A stretch of 5,321 nucleotides of DNA from an uncultured Coriobacteriaceae bacterium (GCA_902772085.1 CACXZL010000161.1:1-5321); one strand, 5' to 3'. Shown: positions 1-5,321, counted from the stretch's first letter. A program made the numbers and translations. The notes: generated by a model from the letters alone, not told the origin.

Positions 1-1143
1 GTCGGCATAGAGGGTCACGCCCTCGATGGCGGTGAGGCCGTCGATGGCGCGGCGCAGCAGCTTCTGCTCGTGCTTCGCCACCGCGTCGAAGCCGACCTCC
101 TCGAACGCCTCGATCGCCTTCGCGAAGGCGATCTGCCCCAGGTAGTTGGGCGACCCGGCCTCCCAACGGTCCGGCGCCTCGAGCCAGGTGGCGTCGTAGT
201 CGCTCACCACGTCGACCATGCCTCCGCCCCGGTAGGCGGGCAGGTTCGCGTTGAGCAGCTCCGTCCTGCCGACGATGCAGCCGCCGCCGAAGGGCGCATA
301 CATCTTGTGCGCGGAGCATACGAAGAAGTCGATGTCCTCGCCCGCCGCCCCGCCCGCCAGCGAGAACGCGCGGTGCGCCGCGATCTGGGCGCCGTCGACC
401 ACCATGACCGCTCCCGCGTCGTGCGCGAGCTTGGCGATGGCGTGCACGTCGTGCACGTAGCCCGTGACGTTGGAGGCCGCCTGCACGCTCACGACCTTCA
501 CCCCGCCGTCGGCGAGCAGCTCGGAGAAGTCGTCCATCCTCAGGCGGCCGAGCTCGTCCACCTCGACGTAGCGCACGGTCGCCCGCGAGCGCCAGGGGAG
601 GTCGTTCGCATGGTGCTCGGAACGCGTGGTGATCACCACGTCGTCCGGGCCCGACACGAGCGCGCCAGCGATTTTGTTCAGTGCGTCGGTGGCGGTGCCG
701 CAGAAGCAGCACGTGTAGTTGCCGTTGTTTGCGCCGAAGAAGCGCAGCACCACGTCGCGCGCGGCGTTGAAGCGCTGGGTGGACAGCGACGACTTCTGGC
801 CCTTGCCGCGGCCGATGGACCCGTACATGGGCAGCGCCTCCTCCACGGCGGCGAGCACGGTGGTGAGGGCGGGCGTCGTGGCGCCGTTGTCGAAGTTGAT
901 GGCGACGGCCTTGTCGCCGTTCGCCAGCTCCACCTGGTCGTCCACGCCCACGAAGCAGCTCCGGTCCACCAGGCCGTCTTTGTTTAGCGTGAGCGTGGCC
1001 GGCGCGCCCTTCTCCGCGACGGAGGCCTGCGAGGACGACCCTTCCTCAGGCTTCGAGCCGCAAGCTCCTAGAAGCATCGCGGCCACGCCCATCATCGACG
1101 CGCCGCCCGCACGAATCGCATTTCTTCTCGTCATGAACGCCAT
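1..1143 (-). CDS. Class V PLP-dependent aminotransferase / cysteine desulfurase-like lipoprotein with Tat-type leader (partial; C-terminus beyond window)
   Basis: The minus-strand frame is open from ATG at 1143 to the left edge: 381 residues with no stop, C-terminus missing. The leader MAFMTRRNAIRAGG carries a twin-arginine motif (R6-R7), a hydrophobic stretch, and lipobox LGAC with Cys28. This predicts Tat export and lipid anchoring. After a Ser/Glu-rich linker comes a fold-type I class V enzyme: NFDNGATTP (83-91), the cofactor-phosphate loop CGTATDALN (148-156), EHHAND (176-181, ring-stacking His177), VDGAQ (Asp250, Gln253), SAHKM with the Schiff-base Lys280, and RWEAGSPN (326-333). These match the cysteine desulfurase/selenocysteine lyase (SufS/CsdB-like) group. 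The catalytic cysteine loop of true desulfurases would lie past the edge, so the reaction cannot be fixed: desulfurase, lyase or another class V activity remain open. Cys145, Cys146 and Cys148 crowd the phosphate loop, which is unusual. The gene diverges from the decarboxylase at 2355. Confidence 0.93.
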   Translation of the reverse strand, partial: MAFMTRRNAIRAGGASMMGVAAMLLGACGSKPEEGSSSQASVAEKGAPATLTLNKDGLVDRSCFVGVDDQVELANGDKAVAINFDNGATTPALTTVLAAVEEALPMYGSIGRGKGQKSSLSTQRFNAARDVVLRFFGANNGNYTCCFCGTATDALNKIAGALVSGPDDVVITTRSEHHANDLPWRSRATVRYVEVDELGRLRMDDFSELLADGGVKVVSVQAASNVTGYVHDVHAIAKLAHDAGAVMVVDGAQIAAHRAFSLAGGAAGEDIDFFVCSAHKMYAPFGGGCIVGRTELLNANLPAYRGGGMVDVVSDYDATWLEAPDRWEAGSPNYLGQIAFAKAIEAFEEVGFDAVAKHEQKLLRRAIDGLTAIEGVTLYAD

Positions 1144-1148
1144 CTTTG

Positions 1149-1155
1149 TCCCTTT
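1149..1155 (-). promoter_or_regulatory. Ribosome binding site of the class V enzyme gene
   Basis: On the minus strand AAAGGGA ends 5 nt before the ATG at 1143. The next in-frame ATG (Met4, at 1134) would sit 14 nt away, so the upstream start is preferred. Both starts keep the twin-arginine motif. Confidence 0.7.
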
Positions 1156-1171
1156 CTCGAGGTGCCACGCG

Positions 1172-1191
1172 TATACCTTTACGTGGGTATA
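1172..1191. promoter_or_regulatory. Dyad TATACC-N8-GGTATA upstream of the class V gene; possible operator
   Basis: A perfect 6-bp inverted repeat (1172-1177 and 1186-1191) lies 29 bp upstream of the start codon, inside the only AT-rich stretch of this upstream region. Its position between the likely promoter and the RBS suits a regulator binding site. No regulator is encoded in the window, so the role is inferred. Confidence 0.4.
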
Positions 1192-1225
1192 TTACAATTG
1201 TACATATCCCAATCTGTAATCTGAT
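1186..1225 (-). promoter_or_regulatory. Putative promoter region of the class V gene, with palindrome TACAATTGTA
   Basis: Read on the minus strand, this AT-rich island contains TAATAT and TATACC as -10-like hexamers. TTACAG or TTGGGA are poor -35 candidates with non-ideal spacing. The perfect 10-bp palindrome TACAATTGTA (1193-1202) is embedded in it. It is the best promoter location by composition and distance, but no strong consensus pair is visible. Confidence 0.35.
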
Positions 1226-1456
1226 TCACTTCACCCCAAAACAAGCTCAAGACCGATTCGATCCGCCTTGGAAGGCACGCGGAAGGAAGGGCCTCTTTCT
1301 CGTGTCCCGACGTGCCGAATGCGCGACCCGATAATAGCCAGGACGCACGCACGAAAGCGGGGACGTCTCACGAAAGGCGTGCCGGTGCGCTCAAGGTGTG
1401 GCGCCTGAGCTGTAATCCTTATAGTGAACAAGGGACAAATGGGGCAAACGCCACGT
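1226..1456. other. Intergenic stretch without recognisable gene
   Basis: The short open frames here look like neither each other nor any protein I know, and none has a convincing RBS. A distant inverted pair GGCACG (1274-1279) / CGTGCC (1311-1316) and an isolated -10-like TATAGT (1420-1425) are visible. Neither is convincing alone. Confidence 0.5.
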
Positions 1457-1756
1457 CGCGCTCAGGCGGCCGGGTCGTCCGGTAACCGAGCCTCGTCATG
1501 CGCCGCGCGACGGCCTCCGACACCCCATTCCTGACAAGGCTGTATTTTTTGGTCCCGCTCACTTCGAAAACGGCCTTCGGGTTTGAAATTCCGGGCAGGT
1601 TTTCCCGTACGGGCGGTATGACCCCCTCCATTTGCGCTGGTAAGAGGCTCGCGAATTAAGGCCCGTGTTTTTCGAGCCCAAAATTTCAAACCCGAAGGCG
1701 TTTTTCGAAGTGAGCAGGGGACAAAAATCCAGCCTCTCGCTCCGGCGTCTGGCATC
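1457..1756. repeat. Dispersed repeat, copy A (~300 bp), full extent
   Basis: This segment is repeated in the same orientation at 4531-4828. The outer left part (about 1457-1510) is GC-rich and closely matches copy B; shared blocks include GGCGGCCGGG and AACCGAGCCTCGTCA. A more diverged stretch follows, then the palindromic core at 1538-1734, then about 20 bp of weaker similarity ending in CTGG. The left limit is where similarity to copy B fades; no target-site duplication is clear. Likely a non-autonomous mobile element or a family-specific intergenic repeat. Confidence 0.8.
1538..1734. repeat. 197-bp long-dyad core of repeat copy A (MITE-like)
   Basis: The left arm 1538-1590 and right arm 1682-1734 are inverted repeats matching at about 45 of 53 positions, around a 91-bp centre. 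The ends read GGCTG with a T-run, and an A-run with TCCAGCC. The conserved inner block is CTTCGGGTTTGAAATT with its complement. The centre contains the perfect palindrome CCCGTACGGG (1604-1613). The T-run precedes rather than follows the stem on either strand, which argues against an intrinsic terminator. No transposase is encoded. MITE-like or REP-like are the best labels. Confidence 0.8.
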
Positions 1757-1796
1757 CGTGCTCCGACGCCTGGCATCAGCCTCAATCGCTGGCATC
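1739..1796. repeat. Three degenerate 18-bp direct repeats ending CTGGCATC
   Basis: Units lie at 1739-1756, 1760-1777 and 1779-1796. The first two agree at 16 of 18 positions; the third agrees mainly in its final CTGGCATC. Copy B of the dispersed repeat has only one related, diverged unit at 4811-4828, so copy A seems to have gained units or copy B lost them. Confidence 0.6.
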
Positions 1797-1910
1797 ACGT
1801 CTCGAGGGCCGCGCCGCAAAGCACAACAACCGCTCTTTGAACAGCGTCAAACCCTATTTAGGCTCATGTCTTGCTCATTCGGTAAGCGAAATATATCAAG
1901 CCATTTTCGT

Positions 1911-1916
1911 TATAAT
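1911..1916 (+). promoter_or_regulatory. Orphan -10-like TATAAT in an AT-rich pocket
   Basis: A perfect TATAAT sits in an AT-rich pocket (about 1888-1932), but the hexamers 16-18 bp upstream (such as GAAATA) do not resemble TTGACA. It lies about 440 bp before the decarboxylase start. It could drive a long leader or a small RNA, or be chance. Confidence 0.3.
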
Positions 1917-2072
1917 CTAGAACAAACACATTACCCTGAAGACCACAGATGAAGGGCAGCGTACGCGTGATGGGTCAGGCTTGATGCAGGGCGTGCGGAA
2001 CGGCGCCTCAATCGCCGCCGGGATGCGCTTGGAGGCGGTCGAGGCGCCCGCGCCAGAGGCCCGCAGACGACT

Positions 2073-2117
2073 CCGACGTGACTGCCAACTTGGACGACCC
2101 CGACTCGACTGCCAACT
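2073..2117. repeat. Two 18-bp direct repeats with 27-bp period
   Basis: CCGAC-NN-GACTGCCAACT occurs at 2073-2090 and again at 2100-2117, differing only at the two middle bases. The shared 11-bp GACTGCCAACT is exact. The role is unknown; paired protein-binding sites or a small duplication are possible. Confidence 0.55.
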
Positions 2118-2265
2118 GAAACAATACCGTTGGTTCTCTCCAGCTCTCCCACGTTTTTCTGCGTCGCTTGTTGCGCATGAGCTTGCACCTTCACACACGT
2201 GTCTTGGATCATACGGCTCGGCACGAACGACAGCTGTTACGCTGATGACGCGTTAAGGGCCAGGT

Positions 2266-2295
2266 CTTCTTCGAGCGTCAGAAGGCGCATACTAT
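2266..2295 (+). promoter_or_regulatory. Weak candidate promoter for the aspartate decarboxylase gene
   Basis: TACTAT (2290-2295) is a 4-of-6 match to the -10 consensus. CTTCTT or TTCTTC 17-18 bp upstream is a poor -35. It lies about 60 bp before the start codon, a plausible distance. Offered only as the best local candidate. Confidence 0.25.
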
Positions 2296-2340
2296 TTGCA
2301 TTTCGTGGTAAGGTGCGCACGCATCAAAGAACGACGGAAC

Positions 2341-2346
2341 GGAGGG
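2341..2346 (+). promoter_or_regulatory. Ribosome binding site of the aspartate decarboxylase gene
   Basis: GGAGGG lies 8 nt before the ATG at 2355. This strong Shine-Dalgarno fixes the start there. The frame is open back to 2199, but that extension has no comparable site and would bury the signal peptide. Confidence 0.8.
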
Positions 2347-2354
2347 CGTGTACC

Positions 2355-4118
2355 ATGAACGGGAACACAAGGACATTTCGTATGGCGAGCCTCGTTGCCG
2401 TCTTGGTGCTTGCGTTGGGCATTATGACTGGCTGTGTCCAGTCGGCTCCGAATGCGACGAGCACCGACGCAAACGCAGTGAGCGAGCAGCGGGTGGGCGA
2501 CGTTTCCCAAAGCTTGACCGACGAGGCTTCCAAGCAGCTTGAGGCCGAGATGAGCGCCTTCGAGCTCACGGCCCTGCAGCGCGAGCAGGCAAAGGGCAGC
2601 GAGCGTGGCTACGAGGTCCTCGATGCCGGCCGCGGCAACCCGAACTGGATAAACGCGAAGGCTCGTCGCGCCTACGCACGCCTGATGGAGTTCGCCACAA
2701 TCGAGTCCGAGCGCGACATGAGCGAGGGCGACATGGCGGGCCATGCGCAGCTTGACGGCATAGGCGAGCGCTTTAGCAAGGCGATGGACGCGTCCGACGA
2801 GACGGACGCCTTTCTGCTTGAGTCCGTGGCATACTGCGTGGACACGCTGGGAATGAACAAGGACGCGCTTGTCTTCGAGCTCGTGAACGGCATCGTGGGC
2901 GACTACTACCCCAGCCCGAGTCGCTGCCTCTCGCTTACGGAGAAGATCCTGGGCGACTATCTGCAGTCGGTGCTCTACGACGGCGAGGACCTCAAGGCCC
3001 AGACCGAGATCTTCCCCACTGAGGGAGGCTCGGCCGCCATGTGCTACGTATTTGAGTCCCTCAACCACAACAAAGTGCTCAAACCCGGCGACAAGATAGC
3101 CATCGCCACGCCCATCTTCACGCCCTATCTCGAGATTCCCCACGTCAACGACTACGGCCTCGTATCGGTGAACGTCTCGTCAGGCGCGGAGGACGGCTGG
3201 GACATCCCCGCAGACGAGCTGGCCAAGCTCGAGGACCCCACGATCAAGGCGTTCTTCCTCGTCAACCCCTCGAACCCCGCCAGCCATGCCCTTTCCGACC
3301 AGACCATCGAGCGTCTCGCGCAGGTGGTGGAGAAGAACCCCAGCCTCATCATCCTCACCGACGACGTGTACGGCACGTTCGTGAGCGGCTTCAGAAGCGT
3401 CTACAGCCGCATCCCGCACAACACCATCCTCGTGTACTCGTTCTCCAAGTTCTACGGCGTGACCGGTTGGCGCGTGGGGCTCATCGCCATGCACGAGCAG
3501 AACGTGGTGGACCGGCTCATCTCGGAGCTGCCTCAGAAGGATGCCAACGCGCTGGCGCAGGAGTACAGCATCGTGATGCCTGACGTCTCCGGCTTCAAGT
3601 TCATCGACCGCATGTGCGCCGACAGCCGTTCGATAGGCCTCTACCACACGAGCGGCCTCGCGACGCCCGCGCAGGTCTTCATGGACGTTCTGGCGCTCAC
3701 CCATCTGGTGGACGCGGAGGGCGATCCCTACATTGAGCTCTCAAACCGTACCGTCAACGAGCGCTACAAGGCTCTCATGGACACGCTTGGCCTGTCGGCG
3801 GATGAGAGCGGCGAGAACGCCAAGTACTACACGCTGGTGGACGTGAATGACTTGGCCAAGAGGCGCCACGGCGAGGGCTTTGCCGCTTGGAAGGCCAGCG
3901 AGGTCGGCGACGTGAAGTTCTTGGAGGACCTTGCCGTGCGCGAGGGCGTCGTGCTCATGAACGGTCCGGGCTTCGACGCACCAGCGGGTTGCGCACGCGT
4001 GTCGCTGGCAAACCTCAACAAGGACGATTACGTGGAGATCGCACGTCGCATGAACGAGCTGCTCGACGACTACTACGCCGAGTACGAGAAGACCACGCAG
4101 CCTGCCGACGCGGCGTAG
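2355..4118 (+). CDS. aspD: Bifunctional aspartate aminotransferase / L-aspartate 4-decarboxylase with lipoprotein signal peptide
   Basis: 587 residues, complete. The enzyme is predicted to convert L-aspartate to L-alanine and CO2 with PLP, with transaminase side activity. Residues 1-27 form a lipoprotein leader: a short n-region with arginines, hydrophobic SLVAVLVLALGIM, then MTGC with Cys27. There is no twin-arginine pair, so Sec export is likelier. A low-complexity linker follows to about residue 55. The enzyme then begins (FELTALQREQ) and shows AspD landmarks: GRGNPNW (92-98), TEGGSAA (222-228), NPSNP (304-308), TDDVY (Asp336 facing the pyridine ring, Tyr339), YSFSK with Schiff-base Lys365, GWRVG with phosphate-binding Arg373, and CARVSLANL with Arg548, the likely carboxylate-binding Arg. 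The enzyme part is close to the family's usual ~530 residues, so the leader is an addition. An in-frame ATG at 2550 (Met66), 5 nt after GAGG, could yield a cytoplasmic form. No aspartate/alanine antiporter gene is adjacent. Family is near certain; export is inferred. Confidence 0.95.
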   Translation: MNGNTRTFRMASLVAVLVLALGIMTGCVQSAPNATSTDANAVSEQRVGDVSQSLTDEASKQLEAEMSAFELTALQREQAKGSERGYEVLDAGRGNPNWINAKARRAYARLMEFATIESERDMSEGDMAGHAQLDGIGERFSKAMDASDETDAFLLESVAYCVDTLGMNKDALVFELVNGIVGDYYPSPSRCLSLTEKILGDYLQSVLYDGEDLKAQTEIFPTEGGSAAMCYVFESLNHNKVLKPGDKIAIATPIFTPYLEIPHVNDYGLVSVNVSSGAEDGWDIPADELAKLEDPTIKAFFLVNPSNPASHALSDQTIERLAQVVEKNPSLIILTDDVYGTFVSGFRSVYSRIPHNTILVYSFSKFYGVTGWRVGLIAMHEQNVVDRLISELPQKDANALAQEYSIVMPDVSGFKFIDRMCADSRSIGLYHTSGLATPAQVFMDVLALTHLVDAEGDPYIELSNRTVNERYKALMDTLGLSADESGENAKYYTLVDVNDLAKRRHGEGFAAWKASEVGDVKFLEDLAVREGVVLMNGPGFDAPAGCARVSLANLNKDDYVEIARRMNELLDDYYAEYEKTTQPADAA

Positions 4119-4530
4119 CTGACGGACGGGACGGCGTCGTCTCCGGCGAGGGCGGCGCCGCGAACGCAGCCTTTCCTCACGCGAAAATGTGACCGTGTCA
4201 CACAATGCGCCAGATGCGCGCGCCGACTAGCTAGGGATTTGCACCGAGATCCCGAAAACATGTGCGACCGTGAAGACACGGGTGGGAGGACAGAAGGGTT
4301 GAAAAGATAGCGTCCATCGAGTCGTCACCACCGCTTTCCATGAGCACGGTTGCCGGTCCCAACATATGCCGTTCGCACCGTGCCGGGCAATGCCAGCAGT
4401 GGCCAAACAGGGGCATACGAGAAACCGTTGCGGAAAGGGAGCGAAAGGGCCCCGTCTCGCTGCCATCCATGGACCGAACGCGTCTGAGAAGAGCGCGGCG
4501 CATTAGCGGAGGCTTGCGCAACCTGAGTGC
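4119..4530. other. Intergenic stretch downstream of aspD, no gene or clear terminator
   Basis: No open frame here resembles a protein I know. After the TAG stop there are only weak GC-rich dyads (GACG-GCGT-CGTC at 4130-4141; palindrome GCGGCGCCGC at 4152-4161) without a following T-run, so no intrinsic terminator can be called. Confidence 0.5.
4188..4202. promoter_or_regulatory. Perfect dyad TGTGAC-CGT-GTCACA
   Basis: A 6-bp perfect stem with a 3-nt centre lies 70 bp after the aspD stop. The half-sites resemble CRP/FNR-type TGTGA...TCACA, but the gap is 5 rather than the usual 6 and no promoter is evident nearby. It could be a small hairpin in the transcript tail or an operator. Confidence 0.3.
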
Positions 4531-4828
4531 CGCGCTCGGGCGGCCGGGCCGTCCGGCAACCGAGCCTCGTCAGGCGTCGCGCGACAGCTTCGACGCCCGT
4601 TCTTGGTGAGGCTGGATTTTTTGTGCCCGCTCACTTCGGAAACGGCCTTCGGGTTTGAAATTTCGGGCAAGTTTTCACGTACGGAAGGTATGGTACCCCA
4701 CGTCTGCGCAGGTAGGAGGCACGCGAATAAGGACCCGCGATTTCGAAGCCCCAGATTTCAAACCCGAGGGCGATTTTCGAAGTGAGCGGGACTAAAAAAT
4801 CCAGCCTCTTGCCCCGACACCTGGTGCC
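4531..4828. repeat. Dispersed repeat, copy B (~298 bp), full extent
   Basis: Second copy of the repeat at 1457-1756, in the same orientation. The outer left part (4531-4585) matches copy A closely; GTCGCGCGAC here is a perfect palindrome. Two bases of length difference arise between this part and the core. To the right, similarity fades after CTGG. With copy A it brackets a 2.8-kb segment whose only gene is aspD. Confidence 0.8.
4608..4808. repeat. Long-dyad core of repeat copy B (MITE-like)
   Basis: Arms 4608-4662 and 4754-4808 are inverted repeats with outer ends GAGGCTGGATTTTTT and AAAAAATCCAGCCTC, a perfect 15-bp terminal match; about 45 of the inner 53 positions pair. The portion 4610-4806 is exactly 197 bp, as in copy A, and matches it at 161 of 197 positions with no gaps. 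Differences concentrate in the 91-bp centre, while the blocks GGCCTTCGGGTTTGAAAT and ATTTCAAACCCGA are retained. Open frames through it exist on both strands, but the encoded peptides match less well than the DNA does, so coding is unlikely. Confidence 0.8.
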
Positions 4829-5321
4829 CTGATTATTGGCGCGCGACGTTTGCACTGGCCCAACCGCTGTTTGCGTTCCCAACAGCATCTCTGACTGGGC
4901 CTCGTGACCCGACATGTTATTGCGGCGTAAACGTCGACGTGTGACGCGTCATCCAACCAACACCGACAACGGCCTGTTTTCAACGGGCTTCGAGAACGAT
5001 TCTTGCCACGGTGCTCACACCATGCAGGCGATGCGGGCATGCTTGGACGACTTGTAGCCCCCCTCGCTTGGACGCGGGTACATGCCTGATTCTTTCGTTC
5101 TGTGATGCGCGATCCCCGACGGATGCGCATGGTGGCGGTATAGATGCCCAAAGAATGCCGAGAAGTTCGGGATAATGCGCTATCGGTCCCGAGCGGTCCC
5201 CACACCCGTGACGGGGCAGACCATCGGCGGGCTCGCGACAGCATGACGCCCGCGAACCGTTTGGCCCGCGGGCGTCGCAAAGGCTGGGCACGGGTGGCAG
5301 ACGCGCCGAACGATGGCTGCG
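4829..5321. other. Gene-poor right flank
   Basis: Long minus-strand frames (for example 5280-4792 and 5291-4980) overlap in different registers, encode Arg/Ser/Cys-rich peptides I do not recognise, and lack good RBSs. They are most likely spurious. Small palindromes ACGTCGACGT (4931-4940) and GACGCGTC (4943-4950) sit side by side. A gene remnant cannot be excluded. Confidence 0.45.
5245..5276. terminator. Strong GC-rich hairpin; possible terminator of a gene outside the window
   Basis: GACGCCCGCG (5245-5254) and CGCGGGCGTC (5267-5276) form a perfect 10-bp stem around a 12-nt loop. Neither strand has a T-run after the stem, so it is not a canonical intrinsic terminator. It may end transcription from a gene entering from the right, or be another structural element. 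Confidence 0.35.

Larger units (their letters stand above)
1797..2289. other. Intergenic stretch with no recognisable gene
   Basis: The open frames (for example plus 1981-2256) encode Arg/Ala/Pro-rich low-complexity peptides typical of high-GC non-coding DNA and lack good RBSs. An 11-codon peptide frame at 1949-1984 follows the TATAAT site but has no clear Shine-Dalgarno, so it is not called. The stretch could hold decayed DNA linked to the repeat element. Confidence 0.5.

Noticed and set aside
70..987. Plus-strand 305-residue open frame
   Set aside because: It is the antisense shadow of the class V enzyme: its translation is His/Val/Arg/Ala-rich low complexity, while the minus strand shows coherent catalytic motifs.
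1538..1734. Repeat core as an intrinsic terminator
   Set aside because: The arms are far too long and the T-run comes before the stem, not after it, on both strands.
1739..1796. CRISPR-like array
   Set aside because: Units are short, degenerate and nearly abutting, with no spacer-sized gaps and no cas gene.
1559..1819. Minus-strand frame through repeat copy A, and its counterpart through copy B (4915-4631), as a small conserved protein
   Set aside because: Peptide identity between copies is lower than DNA identity, and a similar peptide also reads from the opposite strand because of the palindrome, so the frames are by-products of the repeat.
2199..2354. Upstream extension of the aspD frame to an ATG at 2199
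   Set aside because: The extra 52 residues look non-coding and would hide the signal peptide; GGAGGG precedes the ATG at 2355.
2292..3143. Minus-strand 283-residue open frame and the one at 3180-3704
   Set aside because: Antisense shadows of aspD in high-GC DNA; no motifs and no RBS.
4130..4161. Intrinsic terminator of aspD
   Set aside because: Only weak GC-rich dyads without a T-run; not callable.
4792..5291. Overlapping minus-strand frames of 162 and 103 residues as a transposase remnant
   Set aside because: No DDE, HUH or helix-turn-helix pattern could be made out in any frame.
4829..5321. tRNA or other structural RNA gene near the right end
   Set aside because: No cloverleaf, CCA-proximal acceptor pairing or T-loop consensus could be found by eye.

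Overview
The window looks like chromosomal DNA from a high-GC, probably Gram-positive anaerobe. Both genes use G/C-rich third positions, and both encode proteins with Gram-positive-style lipoprotein leaders. Coriobacteriia (Eggerthellaceae or a relative) is my best guess. It is an inference from style, not from a marker gene.

Layout: (1) 1-1143, minus strand, cut by the left edge: a class V (fold-type I) PLP enzyme of the cysteine desulfurase/selenocysteine lyase group. It carries an N-terminal twin-arginine motif and a lipobox. (2) 1144-2354: a 1.2-kb gene-poor gap holding promoter-like AT-rich DNA and dyads for gene 1, the first copy (A) of a ~300-bp repeat, short degenerate direct repeats, and a start region for the next gene. 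(3) 2355-4118, plus strand: a complete aspartate 4-decarboxylase/aspartate aminotransferase (AspD type), also with an N-terminal lipoprotein leader. (4) 4119-5321: gene-poor DNA holding copy B of the repeat and a perfect 10-bp-stem hairpin near the right end. No gene is recognisable there.

The two genes diverge. Each encodes a PLP-dependent enzyme that seems to be exported and lipid-anchored, which is unusual because both families are normally cytoplasmic. Both families are known to cleave a beta substituent from an amino acid and leave L-alanine. A shared extracytoplasmic amino-acid catabolic role is therefore possible, though unproven.

The most distinctive non-coding signal is the pair of directly repeated elements bracketing the decarboxylase gene. 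Each has a core of exactly 197 bp with ~53-bp imperfect inverted-repeat arms around a 91-bp centre. By hand alignment the two cores match at 161 of 197 positions without a gap. They look like a non-autonomous mobile or palindromic intergenic element rather than genes or terminators.
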